Shown here: one piece after another, positions 1 to 11,734 of the stretch
Numbering within the stretch: position 1 is the stretch's first letter
How the letters are laid out: every line of letters starts with the position of its first letter
NCBI RefSeq assembly: GCF_007922615.2
Contig: NZ_CP042301.2
Coordinates: forward strand, 4,510,001 to 4,574,000
Length of the DNA: 64,000 bases
Source: Nitratireductor mangrovi
GTDB taxonomy: Bacteria > Pseudomonadota > Alphaproteobacteria > Rhizobiales > Rhizobiaceae
Reading direction: 5' to 3'
Translations under genes and position numbers: made by a program
Notes under the pieces: model-generated
What the model saw: only the letters and a program-made list of their open reading frames with translations
Database searches by the model: none
Told to the model about the DNA's origin: nothing

Positions 1-1
1 C

Positions 2-1357
2 CTGCTGGTGGTGATGGTCGTCATCGGCGTGCGCGTCGCCTTCGCCACCGCGCTGATCGGGCTTCTCGGCCTGTTCCTGATCTTCGCCTTCGACAAGGGC
101 CAGGGCGTCGAGCGCGGCTTCGTCACCGCGCTCAAGATCGCCGGCCAGGTGCCGCATTCGAAGATGTCGAGCCATGTCCTGTCGCTGATCCCGACCTTCA
201 TCCTGATCGGCTATCTGGCCTATTACGCCGGGTTGACGCGTGCGCTGTTCGAGGCCGCCAAGCGCTGGGTCGGCTGGCTGCCGGGCGGGCTCGGCGTCTC
301 GACCGTCTTCGCCACCGCCGGCTTCGCCGCCGTCTCCGGCGCCTCGGTCGCCACCTCGGCCGTTTTCGCCCGCATCGCCATTCCCGAGATGCTGAAGCTC
401 GGCTACGACAAGCGCTTCGCTGCCGGCGTGGTTGCCGCCGGCGGCACGCTCGCCTCGCTGATCCCGCCTTCCGCGATCCTCGTCATCTACGCCATAATCA
501 CCGAAAGCTCGGTAGGCGCGCTGCTTCTGGCCGGCTTCCTGCCCGGCATGGTCTCCGCCCTCATCTATGGCGTCCTCGTCATCGGCCTTGCCAAGGCCCG
601 GCCGGATCTCGGTCCACCGGTGCGCGGCTTTTCCTGGGGCCAGCGTTTCGCCACGCTGCCCGGCGCATTCCCAATCCTGTTCGTCGTCTTCATCATCATC
701 TTCTGCATCTATGGCGGCTGGGGCACGCCGACCGAGGCCGGCGCGCTCGGCGCCTTCGTGGTGCTGGTCATGGCGCTGTGGCGCGGCATGCGCTGGCAGC
801 AGCTCAAGGGCGCGCTGCTGGAATCGGCCAAGCTCACGGCGATGATCTTCACGATGATCTGGGGCGTGCTGATCTATGTGCGTTATCTCGGCTTTGCCGA
901 CCTGCCCGGCACCTTCGCCGACTGGATCGGCGGGCTCGAGCAGTCGCCGATGATCACCCTGCTGCTGATCCTTTGCGCCTATGTCGTGCTCGGCATGTTC
1001 ATGGACGCGATCGGCATGCTGATCCTCACTTTGCCGATCGCCTTTCCCGCCGTGATCGCCCTCAATGGCGGCGACAACGTCACCGCCGCAGCCTCCGCGC
1101 TCGGCATGAATTCGACCGAAGCCGCGATCTGGTTCGGCATCATCGTGGTCAAGATGTGCGAGCTCTGCCTGATCACGCCGCCGATCGGGCTCAACTGCTA
1201 CGTCGTCGCCGGCGTCGCCTCCGAGCGCCACGACATCTCCGTCCAGGATGTCTTCCGCGGCGCCTCGCCCTTCTTCATTGCCGACGTGGTCACCGTCGGC
1301 GTGCTGATCGCCTTCCCCGGCATCGTGCTGTGGCTGCCGCGCCTGCTGCTTGGCTGA
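2..1357 (+). CDS. TRAP transporter large permease (DctM type), 5' end cut by window
   Basis: Large membrane subunit of a tripartite (TRAP) secondary transporter, which uses an ion gradient to import an organic acid delivered by a periplasmic binding protein. The frame is open from base 2 and gives about 451 residues; DctM proteins are usually 425-450 long, so at most a few N-terminal residues are missing and the GTG at 8 is probably internal. DctM hallmarks are visible: a G-x-x-V-A-F-A start, GGTLASLIPPS near residue 150, WGTPTEAGALGA near 245 and ITPPIGLNCYVV near 395, among many hydrophobic helices. Its DctQ and DctP partners would lie upstream of the window. The substrate cannot be read from the sequence. 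It runs convergently into the DUF1850 gene with only 6 bases between the stops. Confidence 0.93.
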   Translation: MLVVMVVIGVRVAFATALIGLLGLFLIFAFDKGQGVERGFVTALKIAGQVPHSKMSSHVLSLIPTFILIGYLAYYAGLTRALFEAAKRWVGWLPGGLGVSTVFATAGFAAVSGASVATSAVFARIAIPEMLKLGYDKRFAAGVVAAGGTLASLIPPSAILVIYAIITESSVGALLLAGFLPGMVSALIYGVLVIGLAKARPDLGPPVRGFSWGQRFATLPGAFPILFVVFIIIFCIYGGWGTPTEAGALGAFVVLVMALWRGMRWQQLKGALLESAKLTAMIFTMIWGVLIYVRYLGFADLPGTFADWIGGLEQSPMITLLLILCAYVVLGMFMDAIGMLILTLPIAFPAVIALNGGDNVTAAASALGMNSTEAAIWFGIIVVKMCELCLITPPIGLNCYVVAGVASERHDISVQDVFRGASPFFIADVVTVGVLIAFPGIVLWLPRLLLG

Positions 1358-1363
1358 GTCCGC

Positions 1364-1753
1364 TCAGTTGGCCGGCATGTTGGCCGACTGCTCATCAACA
1401 CATGGACGCAGCGTGATGGGCGCGCCGGAAGCGCTGCCCAGCGTCCGGCATTCGCCGCCGGCGCAAAGCCGCCAGCCGCCGGCCGTGGCGCCCGAAGCGG
1501 CGAGCACGAGCGCGGGCAGCGGCGGCAGAGCCGGCCGGTAGACCCACCAGCCGTCCGCAAGCACCGCGCCTTCCGGCGGCTCCATGCCGGCGCCCGAGCC
1601 CTGGACCCGTGCCTCTTCCAGCACCAGCCCCTGCGGCGTCACGCGCCAGTCCTCGCGCCAGCTCGTCCGTTCGACCGAATGCGTCCATGACAGGGTGAAA
1701 GCCGTCGCTGCAATCGCCGTGGCCTTGGCGCCGGCGATCAGGCAGAGGCTCAT
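1364..1753 (-). CDS. DUF1850 domain protein of the TAXI-TRAP operon
   Basis: A 129-residue protein with a hydrophobic N-terminus (possible signal anchor) followed by the tryptophan-rich segment FTLSWTHSVERTSWREDW, the typical DUF1850 feature. DUF1850 proteins are commonly encoded next to TAXI-type fused TRAP permeases, and their role is unknown. The ATG at 1753 overlaps the stop of the permease gene by four bases (ATGA), so the two are almost certainly translationally coupled; this fixes the start even though the same frame stays open far upstream. Confidence 0.8.
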   Translation of the reverse strand: MSLCLIAGAKATAIAATAFTLSWTHSVERTSWREDWRVTPQGLVLEEARVQGSGAGMEPPEGAVLADGWWVYRPALPPLPALVLAASGATAGGWRLCAGGECRTLGSASGAPITLRPCVDEQSANMPAN

Positions 1754-3888
1754 TCCGCCGGGCTTTCGTCCGCCGGTTCCGTGGCCCTCGGCGCGGCAGC
1801 GGTCAGGCCGCGGGTACGGTACCAGTGCAGGCCGAGCGCCAGCGCGGCAAGCGCGAAGCCGATCTCGTCGGTCAGTGGCAGCGCCGCGATCAGGGTGAAG
1901 GCCGCCGCCGCGGCGATCACGCGCTCCCAGACCAGCATCGGCGCCCGCAGGAAGCCGATCACCGCCGCCCCCCAGAGCACGATCGAAAGCCCGGCCTTGA
2001 AGATGATGTAGGCGACAGCCGGCACGTAGCCGATCGCTTCGGCCAGCGGGCCGCCGTCCTGGAGCATCAGCGCCGGCGTGTAGACCGCCATGAACGGGAT
2101 CACGAAGCCGGCCGCCGCGACCTTGATCGCCTCGCCGGCGATCTTCAGCCCGTTTTCGCGCGCGATCGGCGCCGCCGCGAAACAGGCCAGCGCCACCGGC
2201 GGCGTCAGGTCGGCGAGGATGCCGAAATAGAACACGAACATGTGGCTCACCAGCAGCGGCACGCCGAGTGCCAGCAGCGCCGGGCCGGCGATGGTCGAGG
2301 TGATGATGTAGTTGGGGATGGTCGGAATGCCCATGCCGAGGATCAGGCAGGTGATCATCGTCAGCACCAGCGACAGGAACAGCGAGGTCTCGCCGACCGA
2401 GACGATGTACTGGCCGAAGGTGTTGGCCACGCCGGTGAGCGTCATGGTGCCGATAATGACGCCGACCACCGCGCAGGCGACACCCACCGGCAGCGCCGTC
2501 TTGGCGCCCTCGGCCAGCGAATCGCGGCACGCCGCCAGCGTGTCGCGGCCGCCGGCCACGAAGATGTTGGCCAGGATCAGGAGTGCCGCCGCCACCAGGA
2601 TGGCGTTGATCCCATAGCGGAAGAAGCTCGCCGCGATCAGGCCGAGCCCGACCCAGAACACGATGCGCAACACCTGTCCGGGCAGGCCGAGCGCCACCGT
2701 GCCGCCGAGGATCAAAAGCACCGTCAGCGACAGGCCGACCGTCCCGGCAAAGAGCGGCGTGTAGCCGGAGAAAAGCAGATAGACGAGGGCGCCGAGCGGC
2801 AACAGCAGATACCAGCCCTTGCGCACCGCGTTGCCGGGGGAGGGCAGCTCGGCTTTCGGCAGGCCCAGCAGCCCGCGCTTGCCGGCCTCCAGATGCACGA
2901 TCCAGAAGGCGGAGGCGAAATAGAGCAGCGCCGGCACGATCGCCGCCGTCACCACCTCGTGATATTCGATGCCAAGCGTCTCGGCCATGATGAAGGCGAC
3001 GGCGCCCATCACCGGCGGCATGATCTGGCCGCCCATCGACGACGTCGCCTCGACCCCGCCGGCGAAGGCGGCGCGGTAGCCGAAGCGCTTCATCAGCGGG
3101 ATCGTGAACTGGCCTGTGGTGACGACGTTGGCAACGCCCGAGCCCGAGATCGTGCCCATCAGCCCGGACGAGATCACCGACACCTTGGCCGCGCCGCCGC
3201 GCGCATGGCCGACCAGCCCCAGCGACACGTCGGTGAACAGCTTGATCATGCCGGCGCGCTCGAGGAACGACCCGAACAGGATGAACAGGAAGATGTAGGT
3301 CGCCGACACATAGACCGGGATGCCGTAGATGCCCTCCGTGCCGTAGGCCATATGGTCGATCACCTGGTCGAAGCCGTAGCCGCGATGGTTGAACGGCCGC
3401 GGCAGGTACTGGCCGAACAGGCAATAGCCGAGGAACAGTCCCGAAATGATCGGCAGCGCGGGGCCCATGATGATCCACGCGGCGGCGAAGACGGTGGCGA
3501 GCGCGACGACCCCGAACACGATGTCGCGTGTCAGCGGGAAGCCGGCGCGCAGGATCAGCGGCTCGTATTCGACATACTGGTAGAGCGCCACCGCGACGCC
3601 GGCGAGCGCAAAACCCCACGCCACGGCGCGCATCGGCCGGCTCCAGCCGCGGGCGGCAGCCACCAGCGGGAAGGCGAGCAGGATCAGGAAGCCGACGTGG
3701 AAGGCGCGCACCACCTGGCTCGCCAGCGTCACCACATGCGCGGCGACGGCGATCTGGTAGAGCGAGAAGGCGACCGCGATCCAGAACAGGATGCGACCCT
3801 CGACCGTCGGCTGGAAACCGCCATGGGTCGGATCGTGGATGGCGGCATCCACTTCCGCTTCCTTCGCGGCGCGGGTTTCGTTCGTCAT
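1750..3888 (-). CDS. TRAP transporter fused permease (4TM-12TM, TAXI type)
   Basis: The 712-residue protein fuses the small (DctQ-like) and large (DctM-like) TRAP membrane subunits, as in the TIGR02123 family that works with TAXI binding proteins. After a soluble N-terminus of about 30 residues it is almost entirely hydrophobic helices. Large-subunit signatures include a G-x-S-S-G/N region (SSGLMGTISGSGVANV) and SSMGGQIMPPVMGA in the middle, and GMGIPTIPNYIITS in the last third. It imports a substrate, probably a carboxylate or amino acid, using a proton or sodium gradient (family knowledge; substrate unknown). It follows the binding-protein gene after a 211-base gap that contains a strong hairpin, and overlaps the DUF1850 gene by ATGA. 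Confidence 0.93.
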   Translation of the reverse strand: MTNETRAAKEAEVDAAIHDPTHGGFQPTVEGRILFWIAVAFSLYQIAVAAHVVTLASQVVRAFHVGFLILLAFPLVAAARGWSRPMRAVAWGFALAGVAVALYQYVEYEPLILRAGFPLTRDIVFGVVALATVFAAAWIIMGPALPIISGLFLGYCLFGQYLPRPFNHRGYGFDQVIDHMAYGTEGIYGIPVYVSATYIFLFILFGSFLERAGMIKLFTDVSLGLVGHARGGAAKVSVISSGLMGTISGSGVANVVTTGQFTIPLMKRFGYRAAFAGGVEATSSMGGQIMPPVMGAVAFIMAETLGIEYHEVVTAAIVPALLYFASAFWIVHLEAGKRGLLGLPKAELPSPGNAVRKGWYLLLPLGALVYLLFSGYTPLFAGTVGLSLTVLLILGGTVALGLPGQVLRIVFWVGLGLIAASFFRYGINAILVAAALLILANIFVAGGRDTLAACRDSLAEGAKTALPVGVACAVVGVIIGTMTLTGVANTFGQYIVSVGETSLFLSLVLTMITCLILGMGIPTIPNYIITSTIAGPALLALGVPLLVSHMFVFYFGILADLTPPVALACFAAAPIARENGLKIAGEAIKVAAAGFVIPFMAVYTPALMLQDGGPLAEAIGYVPAVAYIIFKAGLSIVLWGAAVIGFLRAPMLVWERVIAAAAAFTLIAALPLTDEIGFALAALALGLHWYRTRGLTAAAPRATEPADESPAE

Positions 3889-4058
3889 GGCGATCTAACC
3901 AATATCACGGGGACGGCGCCGGCGATCGCGAAAAAGCGCTTCGCGCGGGGGCTGGTCGCGGGCTCTCGCAGGCATGGCGGTGGCCGGATCGCGTCACCCC
4001 GAGACGGGCCCGCCGGTCGTGCCGGTGGCCGCAACGCGAGTGCGCGGGTGTAGAGCCC

Positions 4059-4087
4059 GCATCCGGCCGCGCGTGGCGGCCGGATGC
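4059..4087 (-). terminator. strong hairpin after the TAXI gene (attenuator-like)
   Basis: A perfect 12-bp inverted repeat (GCATCCGGCCGC / GCGGCCGGATGC) with a 5-base loop starts 13 bases after the TAXI stop codon on the minus strand. No T-run follows, so it looks less like a full intrinsic terminator than an mRNA-stabilising or attenuating stem-loop. Such stems often keep binding-protein mRNA more abundant than permease mRNA. The rest of 3889-4099 shows no gene. Confidence 0.6.
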
Positions 4088-4099
4088 ATGGCCCGGGCC

Positions 4100-5050
4100 T
4101 TACATCAGGCCCTTTTCCTTGTAGTAGCGCTCGGCGCCCGGATGCAGCGGCACCGGCACGCCCTGCGGGCCGGATTCGAGCGTGATCGCCTTGGCGGCGG
4201 CGTGCGCGGCCACCATTTCGTCGAGATTCTCGAACAGCTGCTTGGTCATCTGGTAGGCGGTCTCCTCCGAGACGTCGGCATGCGTCACCAGGATGTTGGT
4301 GATCGCCAGCGTCGGCACGTCCTCGGCCTGGCCTTCATAAGTGCCGGCCGGGATCGTCGCGGCGAGGAACGGCGCGCCCAGCGTCGCGGCGACCGTCTCC
4401 GGCACCGCCACCATGGTGATCGGCAGCGACACCGCCAGATCCTTGATCGAGGCGACGCCGAGACCGGCCGACTGCAAGGTGGCGTCGAGCTGGCGGTTCT
4501 TGATCAGTTCCACCGACTCGCCGAAGGGCAGGTATTCGGTCTTGCCGAGGTCGTCATAGCTCATGCCCATCGCCTCGAAGATGCGCCGGGCGTTGAGTTC
4601 GGTGCCCGATTTCGGCGCGCCGACCGAAAGGCTCTTGCCCTTCAGGTCCTCGAACTTGGCGATGCCGGATTCCTGCGAGGCGACGATCTGGATGTAGTTC
4701 GGATAGATGGCGGCGATGCCGCGCAGCTTTTCGAGCTTCGCCGGGAACCCGGCCTCGGCATCGCCTTCCCAGGCCGATTTCACCGAATCGCCGAGCGCAA
4801 ACGCGATCTCGCCGCGTCCCTGCTGCAAGAGGTTGAGATTTTCCACCGACGCCTTGGTCGACTGCACCTGCGTGCTCACGCCCTCGATGTTTTCGCCGTA
4901 GATTTTCGACAGCGCCACGCCGAGCGGATAGTAGACGCCGGAGGTGCCGCCCGTCAGCACGTTGATGAATTCCTGCGCGGAAGCGGGCACCGTTCCGAGC
5001 GAAAGCGCCACGGCGCCGGCGGCGAGCAGTCTGGCCGATACGAATTTCAT
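4100..5050 (-). CDS. TAXI family TRAP transporter substrate-binding protein
   Basis: Periplasmic binding protein (316 residues) that presents the substrate to the fused permease. The N-terminus is a classical signal peptide (MKFVSARLLAAGAVALSL...) ending in an A-S-A site before QEF. The GGTSGVYYPLG segment just after it is the TAXI-family signature. The ATG at 5050 is preferred over an in-frame start 60 bases upstream because it has a GGGAGG ribosome site and begins the signal peptide. It is the first gene of the leftward operon TAXI-permease-DUF1850, with a sigma-54 promoter about 70 bases upstream. Confidence 0.93.
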   Translation of the reverse strand: MKFVSARLLAAGAVALSLGTVPASAQEFINVLTGGTSGVYYPLGVALSKIYGENIEGVSTQVQSTKASVENLNLLQQGRGEIAFALGDSVKSAWEGDAEAGFPAKLEKLRGIAAIYPNYIQIVASQESGIAKFEDLKGKSLSVGAPKSGTELNARRIFEAMGMSYDDLGKTEYLPFGESVELIKNRQLDATLQSAGLGVASIKDLAVSLPITMVAVPETVAATLGAPFLAATIPAGTYEGQAEDVPTLAITNILVTHADVSEETAYQMTKQLFENLDEMVAAHAAAKAITLESGPQGVPVPLHPGAERYYKEKGLM

Positions 5051-5109
5051 GAGAGACCTCCCTGGTTTCCTCCCTGCCGCCCGGCCGGGGCGACAGCTTG
5101 GGAAACCCA

Positions 5110-5125
5110 AGCATGCTACGTGCCA
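5110..5125 (-). promoter_or_regulatory. sigma-54 (RpoN) promoter of the TAXI-TRAP operon
   Basis: On the minus strand the sequence is TGGCACG-N4-ATGCT, matching the -24/-12 consensus TGGCACG-N4-TTGCW except for one T-to-A change. The GG and GC pairs keep the required 10-base spacing. It faces the TAXI gene and implies a transcription start near 5100, about 50 bases before the ATG. The neighbouring dctD encodes a sigma-54 activator. Confidence 0.78.
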
Positions 5126-5201
5126 GTTCCGTGGGTGGCAGCGAAACCGCTGTGTTCCGGGGCTTTTCGCGGCAACAGGGGGCGTTGCGGCCGGGGTTCT
5201 C

Positions 5202-5253
5202 GGCGGTTTTCCGCCGCAGGGAGGCGACCGCCGGCAATTTTCCGCCGGTCGCC
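5202..5253 (-). promoter_or_regulatory. two DctD-like upstream activator palindromes
   Basis: On the minus strand there are two related palindromes: GGCGGAAAACCGCC (5202-5215), and a second element centred near 5239 with core GGCGGAAAATTGCCGG inside a longer inverted repeat (5223-5253). The first contains GCGGAAAACCGC, close to the GCGGAAATCCGC core recalled for rhizobial DctD enhancers. The centres are about 31 bases apart, near three helical turns, and lie roughly 90-120 bases upstream of the sigma-54 promoter. The second repeat begins a few bases after the dctD stop and could also act as its terminator. Confidence 0.5.
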
Positions 5254-5256
5254 CGG

Positions 5257-6602
<1,346 letters not shown>

Positions 6603-6606
<4 letters not shown>

Positions 6607-8393
6607 TCGGCTGCCTCCCGCACGGCAGCGGCGGCCGGCAGCGAAACGACGAAGGTCGAGCCCTGGCCCTCCTCGCTCTCGAAGGTCAGCGCGCCGCCGA
6701 ACTCGCCGACGATGGCGCGCGAGATCGAAAGCCCGAGCCCGAGCCCTTCGCCGGTCTGCTTGGTGGTGAAGAAGGGTTCGGCGATGCGCTCGCGCAGTTC
6801 CGCCGGGATGCCGGGACCGTTGTCGTGCACCCGGATTTCCACCATGCCGTCGCGTTCCGCCGCCGAGATCTGGATTGCCGGGTCCTCGGTTCCGCTCACC
6901 GCGTCGAGCGCGTTGACCAGCAGGTTCAGCACCACCTGCTCCAGCCTGACCGCGTTGGCCATGACGGTCAGCGCCGGCACAGGTTCGATCACGATGCCGA
7001 CCCCGTCCTGGTCGGCGCGGTGGCGGGCAAGCTCGACCGCCTCGGCAATGCTGCGCTCCACCGAGACCGGTTCGCGCGCGCCCGGCTCCTTGCGCGCAAA
7101 GGAGCGCAACAGCTTGACGGTGCGCTGGATGCGCCGCGCCATCTCGCGCGCTGCCTGCATCTTGCCGCCCGCCGCGCCCGCCTCGCCACGCTCGGCCAGC
7201 ACGCCGGCAGTGGCGAGCGTGTTTTCCAGCGCCGAAAGCGGCTGGCTCACCTCATGCACGATCGCCGCCGACATGCGCCCCAGCGCGGCCAGCTTGGCGG
7301 TCTGGATCAGCGTCGCCTGGGTCGCGCGCAATTCCTCCTCGGCACGGCGCCGGTCCTCGACCTCTCGATGCAATTCGGCCGTGCGCTCCTCAACCCGGCG
7401 CTCGAGCCGGTCATGCTCGTTGAGCTTGGCGCGCACCAGCTGGCGGCGCTGGCGCAGGTAGAAGCCGATCGAGCAGGCCAGCATCCCGGCGAGCGCCGCC
7501 ATGCCGGCCACCAGCAGCGCGCTGGTCTGGATCGGCGCCAGGCTGCGCGCACCGATCAGCCGCCAGCCATCCGCCGGGATCGCGATCGAGCGCAGGATGT
7601 GGCTCTGCGCGTCGGCGCCGATCGCGGTGTCGGCCGGCAGACCCGTGCCATCGCCGAAGATCGGCGTGGCCGTCGCCAGGTCCACCCCGTCATATTTGCG
7701 GGTGCGCGCGATGTCGTCGAGCGCGGTGTCGCTCAGCGCATGCAGCGGCCGGTATTTCCACGGTGCGTGGCCGGTCAGGAACACCACGCCGTCGCTGTCG
7801 GCAAGCACCGCGAAGATCGAGGAATTGCGCCAGGCCGCCTCGATGCCGGCCATGTCGACCTTGACCACGGCGACGCCGATCACGCTGCCGTTCTGGCGCA
7901 CCGCCGAGGACAGGAAATAGCCCGGCTTGCGGGTGGTGACGCCGACCGCATAGTAGCGGCCCTCGCCTTTGGCGAGTGCATCCTGGAAATAGGGCCGGAA
8001 GCGGTAGTTGCGGCCAACGAAGCTGGTCTCCTCGTCGTGGTTGCTTGCCGCCACGGTCAGCCCGTCGGGGGTCATCACATAAAGTTCGTCGGCGCGGGTG
8101 TCGTCGCGCACCTCTGCCAGGTAGCGGTTGGCGCCGGCCGCGGCACCCGTGCCTCCGGTCAGCGCGGCAACGATGCGCCCGTCGCGGCCGACGACCGCCG
8201 GCAGGTAGCGGAAACGCTCGATCTCGCTTTCGACCGAGCGCGCCAGCACCTGCAACTCGTCATCGAGCGTAGTCTGAAGTCCACGACGCCCGGTCTCGGA
8301 CGCGGCCAGCCACGCCGAAAGCGTCGCGGCGGCGATCGCCAAGGCAATCGCGGCCAGTATCGTGATGCGCCCGAGCGGCGGTGGCTTCTTCAT
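6603..8393 (-). CDS. dctB: C4-dicarboxylate-type sensor histidine kinase
   Basis: A membrane sensor kinase of 596 residues with the DctB layout. There is one N-terminal transmembrane helix (about 10-32), a periplasmic double-Cache-like sensor region of about 260 residues (contains DELYVMTPDGLTVAASNHD), a second helix near 295-315, a coiled linker, and a HisKA domain with the phospho-accepting His in AAIVHEVSQPLSAL. The ATPase domain has N-box NLLVNALDAV, DNGPGIP, and GLGLGLSISR. It would phosphorylate the DctD encoded directly downstream. The ATG at 8393 has a GGAG site. The ligand, dicarboxylate or otherwise, is not proven by sequence. Confidence 0.9.
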
Positions 8394-8501
8394 GCTCCTC
8401 CCGTCCGCCTTGCGGCGGGTCGCGCATAGTGCCGCCGCCGGCCCGCAATGACAATCGCTGCCCTGAAGCAGGCCTTGCCGCGACGCAGCCCGCAGTCCGC
8501 G

Positions 8502-9473
<972 letters not shown>

Positions 9474-9481
9474 GATCGTTC

Positions 9482-10282
9482 CTATGCTTCCTCGGGGATC
9501 TGGAGCTTGTGTCCGCATGCCTTGCAGAACACGGCGTCGGGGTCGTGGCGCTGCAGCGCGCATTCGGGGCAGGGGTGGAAGACCTTCGACGGTCGGAAGA
9601 TCGACTGCGCCAGCTTCACGAACAGCGAGATGCCGATGATCATGGTGACGATCGCCGTCAGCTTGCCCCACATGCCCGGCAGCACGATGTCGCCGAAGCC
9701 GGTCGTTGTTACCGTGGCGACAGTGAAATAGAGCGCGTCGACATAGCCTTCGAAGCCGGCGCCGTTGCGGAAGAAGCTCGTATAGACGAAGCCGGTCACC
9801 ACGAACAGGAAGGTGACGAGGTTGACGATCGCGCGCATGGCGTCGCGCCATTCGCCGAGCCCGCGCCGGTCGAGCGGGCGCCAGATGAAGCCGCTGCGCG
9901 ACAGCGACCACAATCGCAGGATGCGCAGGAAGCCGAGATTGGCGAAGGTGTAGGGAAAGAGCAGCGTCACCAGGATGAAGACGTCGACCCAGACCGTCGG
10001 CTGCCGCGCCCAGCGCGCCACGTTCGACGAGGCCAGAGCGCGGGCCAGCGTGTCGGCGGCCAGGAAAGCGGCGATCGTGTAGTCGACCCACAGGAAAGCC
10101 GGTCCCTCGCGCAGCACCGGCGAGATCACGAAGAAGGCGATGACGGCGAGATCGAGCATGATCACCGCCAGCTGGAAACGCAGCGCGGTCGTCGTATGGC
10201 CGTGATAGAGCCGCCTCAGGGTGAGGCGCAGGTTTTGAAGCCCCCCCGGTTCCTCGGCCTTCTCGGCATGTTCCTCGACCAT
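9482..10282 (-). CDS. voltage-gated-type potassium channel with C-terminal zinc ribbon
   Basis: A 266-residue ion channel subunit with about six hydrophobic segments. Segment four carries spaced arginines ([10 protein letters not shown]), as in voltage sensors. The pore loop has the K+ filter TTTGFGD preceded by YFTVATV. After the last helix, the C-terminus holds two CxxC pairs (CPEC and CKAC, 16 residues apart), a rubredoxin/zinc-ribbon-like knuckle not typical of the core channel family. One pore per chain implies a tetramer. It is the upstream partner of cysK and is divergent from the thiamine operon. Confidence 0.85.
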   Translation of the reverse strand: MVEEHAEKAEEPGGLQNLRLTLRRLYHGHTTTALRFQLAVIMLDLAVIAFFVISPVLREGPAFLWVDYTIAAFLAADTLARALASSNVARWARQPTVWVDVFILVTLLFPYTFANLGFLRILRLWSLSRSGFIWRPLDRRGLGEWRDAMRAIVNLVTFLFVVTGFVYTSFFRNGAGFEGYVDALYFTVATVTTTGFGDIVLPGMWGKLTAIVTMIIGISLFVKLAQSIFRPSKVFHPCPECALQRHDPDAVFCKACGHKLQIPEEA

Positions 10283-10387
10283 CGGCTCCGACTTAGTGCC
10301 TGCCGCGGCGCGCGTCCAGCCTGCTGCTGTCGTTCAAAAAGCCCTGTTGCATCTCGTGCCTGCCCGGTGCTACCAATCCGCCATCGA

Positions 10388-10478
10388 CAGGGGTGCTCCG
10401 TAGTGCCGGGGCTGAGATCGAGGGCGCCAAGCCTTCTGACCCTCAAAGCTGATCTGGGTAATGCCAGCGGAGCGAGAA
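10388..10478 (+). promoter_or_regulatory. TPP riboswitch (THI element)
   Basis: The conserved TPP-aptamer elements occur in order: GGGGTGC (10390), GCTGAGA (10411), ACCC (10439), CTGATCTGGGTAATGCCAGC (10449-10468) and then GGAGCGA to 10475. The aptamer ends only about 8 bases before the ykoF ATG, so the ribosome-binding region overlaps its 3' edge. This suggests TPP blocks translation initiation rather than acting through a distant terminator. It controls the ykoFEDC genes downstream. Confidence 0.95.
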
Positions 10479-10482
10479 GGCC

Positions 10483-11091
10483 ATGTTTTCCGGCGCACAG
10501 CTGTCCATCTATCCGATGTCCGACAATTTCGTCGGCATCATCCTCGGCGCGCTTTCCACGCTCGATCCCTACCGCGACCACCTGCGCATCGAGACCGACG
10601 ACATCTCGACGCTGATCGTCGGCCCGCCCGAACAACTGTTCCCGGCGATGCGCGACCTGTTCGTGGCGGCAAGCGGCGGCGGCATCCATTGCGTGCTCTC
10701 CGCTGCCGTCTCGCGCGGCTGTCCCGGCGAGCCCGACGATCCCGCCTGCACCCCGTCCGAAGGGGTCGGCAACGACCGGCCGCTCGCCGAGCGTATTGTC
10801 GGCGCGCGCGAGGCGGTCGCCAATTCCGCCATCACCGGCCGTCCCGTCGCCGCGCAGTTCTCGCTCTACCCGCTCGGCGGCGCACACCACATGGACGAGA
10901 TCTACGGCTGCATCGATTTCCTCAAGGCATCCGGCGTCTTCGACCGTTCGAAGAACTTTTGCACCAAGCTGCGCGGCGACGCCGGTCCGGTCTTCGCCAC
11001 CCTGGCCGAAGCTTTCCTGCGCTTCGGCGCGCCGGACGGTCACGTGGCGCTCGACGTCACGGTCTCGGCCAACAGCCCGAGCGCGGCCTGA
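10483..11091 (+). CDS. ykoF: thiamine/HMP-binding protein YkoF
   Basis: A cytoplasmic 202-residue protein of the YkoF family, which binds thiamine or its hydroxymethylpyrimidine precursor. The internal duplication of the family is visible: QLSIYPMSDN...I near residue 5 and QFSLYPLGGAHHMDEIYGCI near residue 127 begin the two halves. It is the first gene after the TPP riboswitch and is followed by the membrane and ATPase parts of an ECF transporter. The presumed role is to capture or buffer the imported vitamin or precursor. Confidence 0.9.
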   Translation: MFSGAQLSIYPMSDNFVGIILGALSTLDPYRDHLRIETDDISTLIVGPPEQLFPAMRDLFVAASGGGIHCVLSAAVSRGCPGEPDDPACTPSEGVGNDRPLAERIVGAREAVANSAITGRPVAAQFSLYPLGGAHHMDEIYGCIDFLKASGVFDRSKNFCTKLRGDAGPVFATLAEAFLRFGAPDGHVALDVTVSANSPSAA

Positions 11092-11152
11092 CCGCGCCTG
11101 TTCCGCGCCGCGCCGCTGCGGCGCTTGCCCTTCTCAACCAAGGACCAAGACC

Positions 11153-11734
11153 ATGACTTCCCACAGCTGGACCCTGCGCGAAATCCTCATCCTCGCCGTC
11201 ATCGGCGCCGTCTTCGCCGTGCTTTATCTCGGCTGGGTGCAGGTCTGGCTGGTTGCCCAGGCGATTTTCGGCGCCGTCACCATGGACGTCGTGATGGGCT
11301 TCTGGTTCATCGCCTCCATCATCGCCGCCGCCATCATCCGCAAGCCCGGCGCCGCCTTCCTGGCCGAGGTTCTGGCCGCCGCCATCGAGGTGCTGCTCGG
11401 CAGCCCGGCCGGCCTGCTGCTCGTCGTCTCCGGCGCCATCCAGGGCGCCGGCGCCGAGGCCGTCTTCGCCGCCACCCGCTGGCGCAACTATTCGCTGCCG
11501 GTGCTGATGTTTTCCGGCGTCGGCGCCGCGATCGCCTCCTTCATCTACACCTGGGTGCGCTTCGACTATGGTGCGCTCGAACCGGGCCTGCTGGTCGCCA
11601 TGTTCGCGCTGCGCTGCCTGAGCGGCGCGCTGCTTGGCGGTCTCCTCGGCCATTATGTCGTGGAAGCGCTCTACCGTACCGGTGTGCTTGCCGGCCTGCG
11701 CATCGAGCATGACCGGCGTGCTCCGGCAGCCTGA
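11153..11734 (+). CDS. ykoE: ECF transporter substrate-binding membrane subunit YkoE
   Basis: The S component of the thiamine/HMP ECF transporter: 193 residues with about six hydrophobic helices, starting MTSHSWTLREILILAVIGAVF. The family typically combines a tryptophan-rich N-terminus with short conserved helices. The ATG at 11153 is 61 bases after ykoF. Its 3' end overlaps the start of ykoD by 26 bases, supporting one transcript under the TPP riboswitch. Confidence 0.88.
   Translation: MTSHSWTLREILILAVIGAVFAVLYLGWVQVWLVAQAIFGAVTMDVVMGFWFIASIIAAAIIRKPGAAFLAEVLAAAIEVLLGSPAGLLLVVSGAIQGAGAEAVFAATRWRNYSLPVLMFSGVGAAIASFIYTWVRFDYGALEPGLLVAMFALRCLSGALLGGLLGHYVVEALYRTGVLAGLRIEHDRRAPAA

Noticed and set aside
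1825..4053. 742-residue open frame opposite the fused TRAP permease
   Set aside because: Composition is His/Arg/Gln-rich antisense noise; the permease strand has the family motifs.
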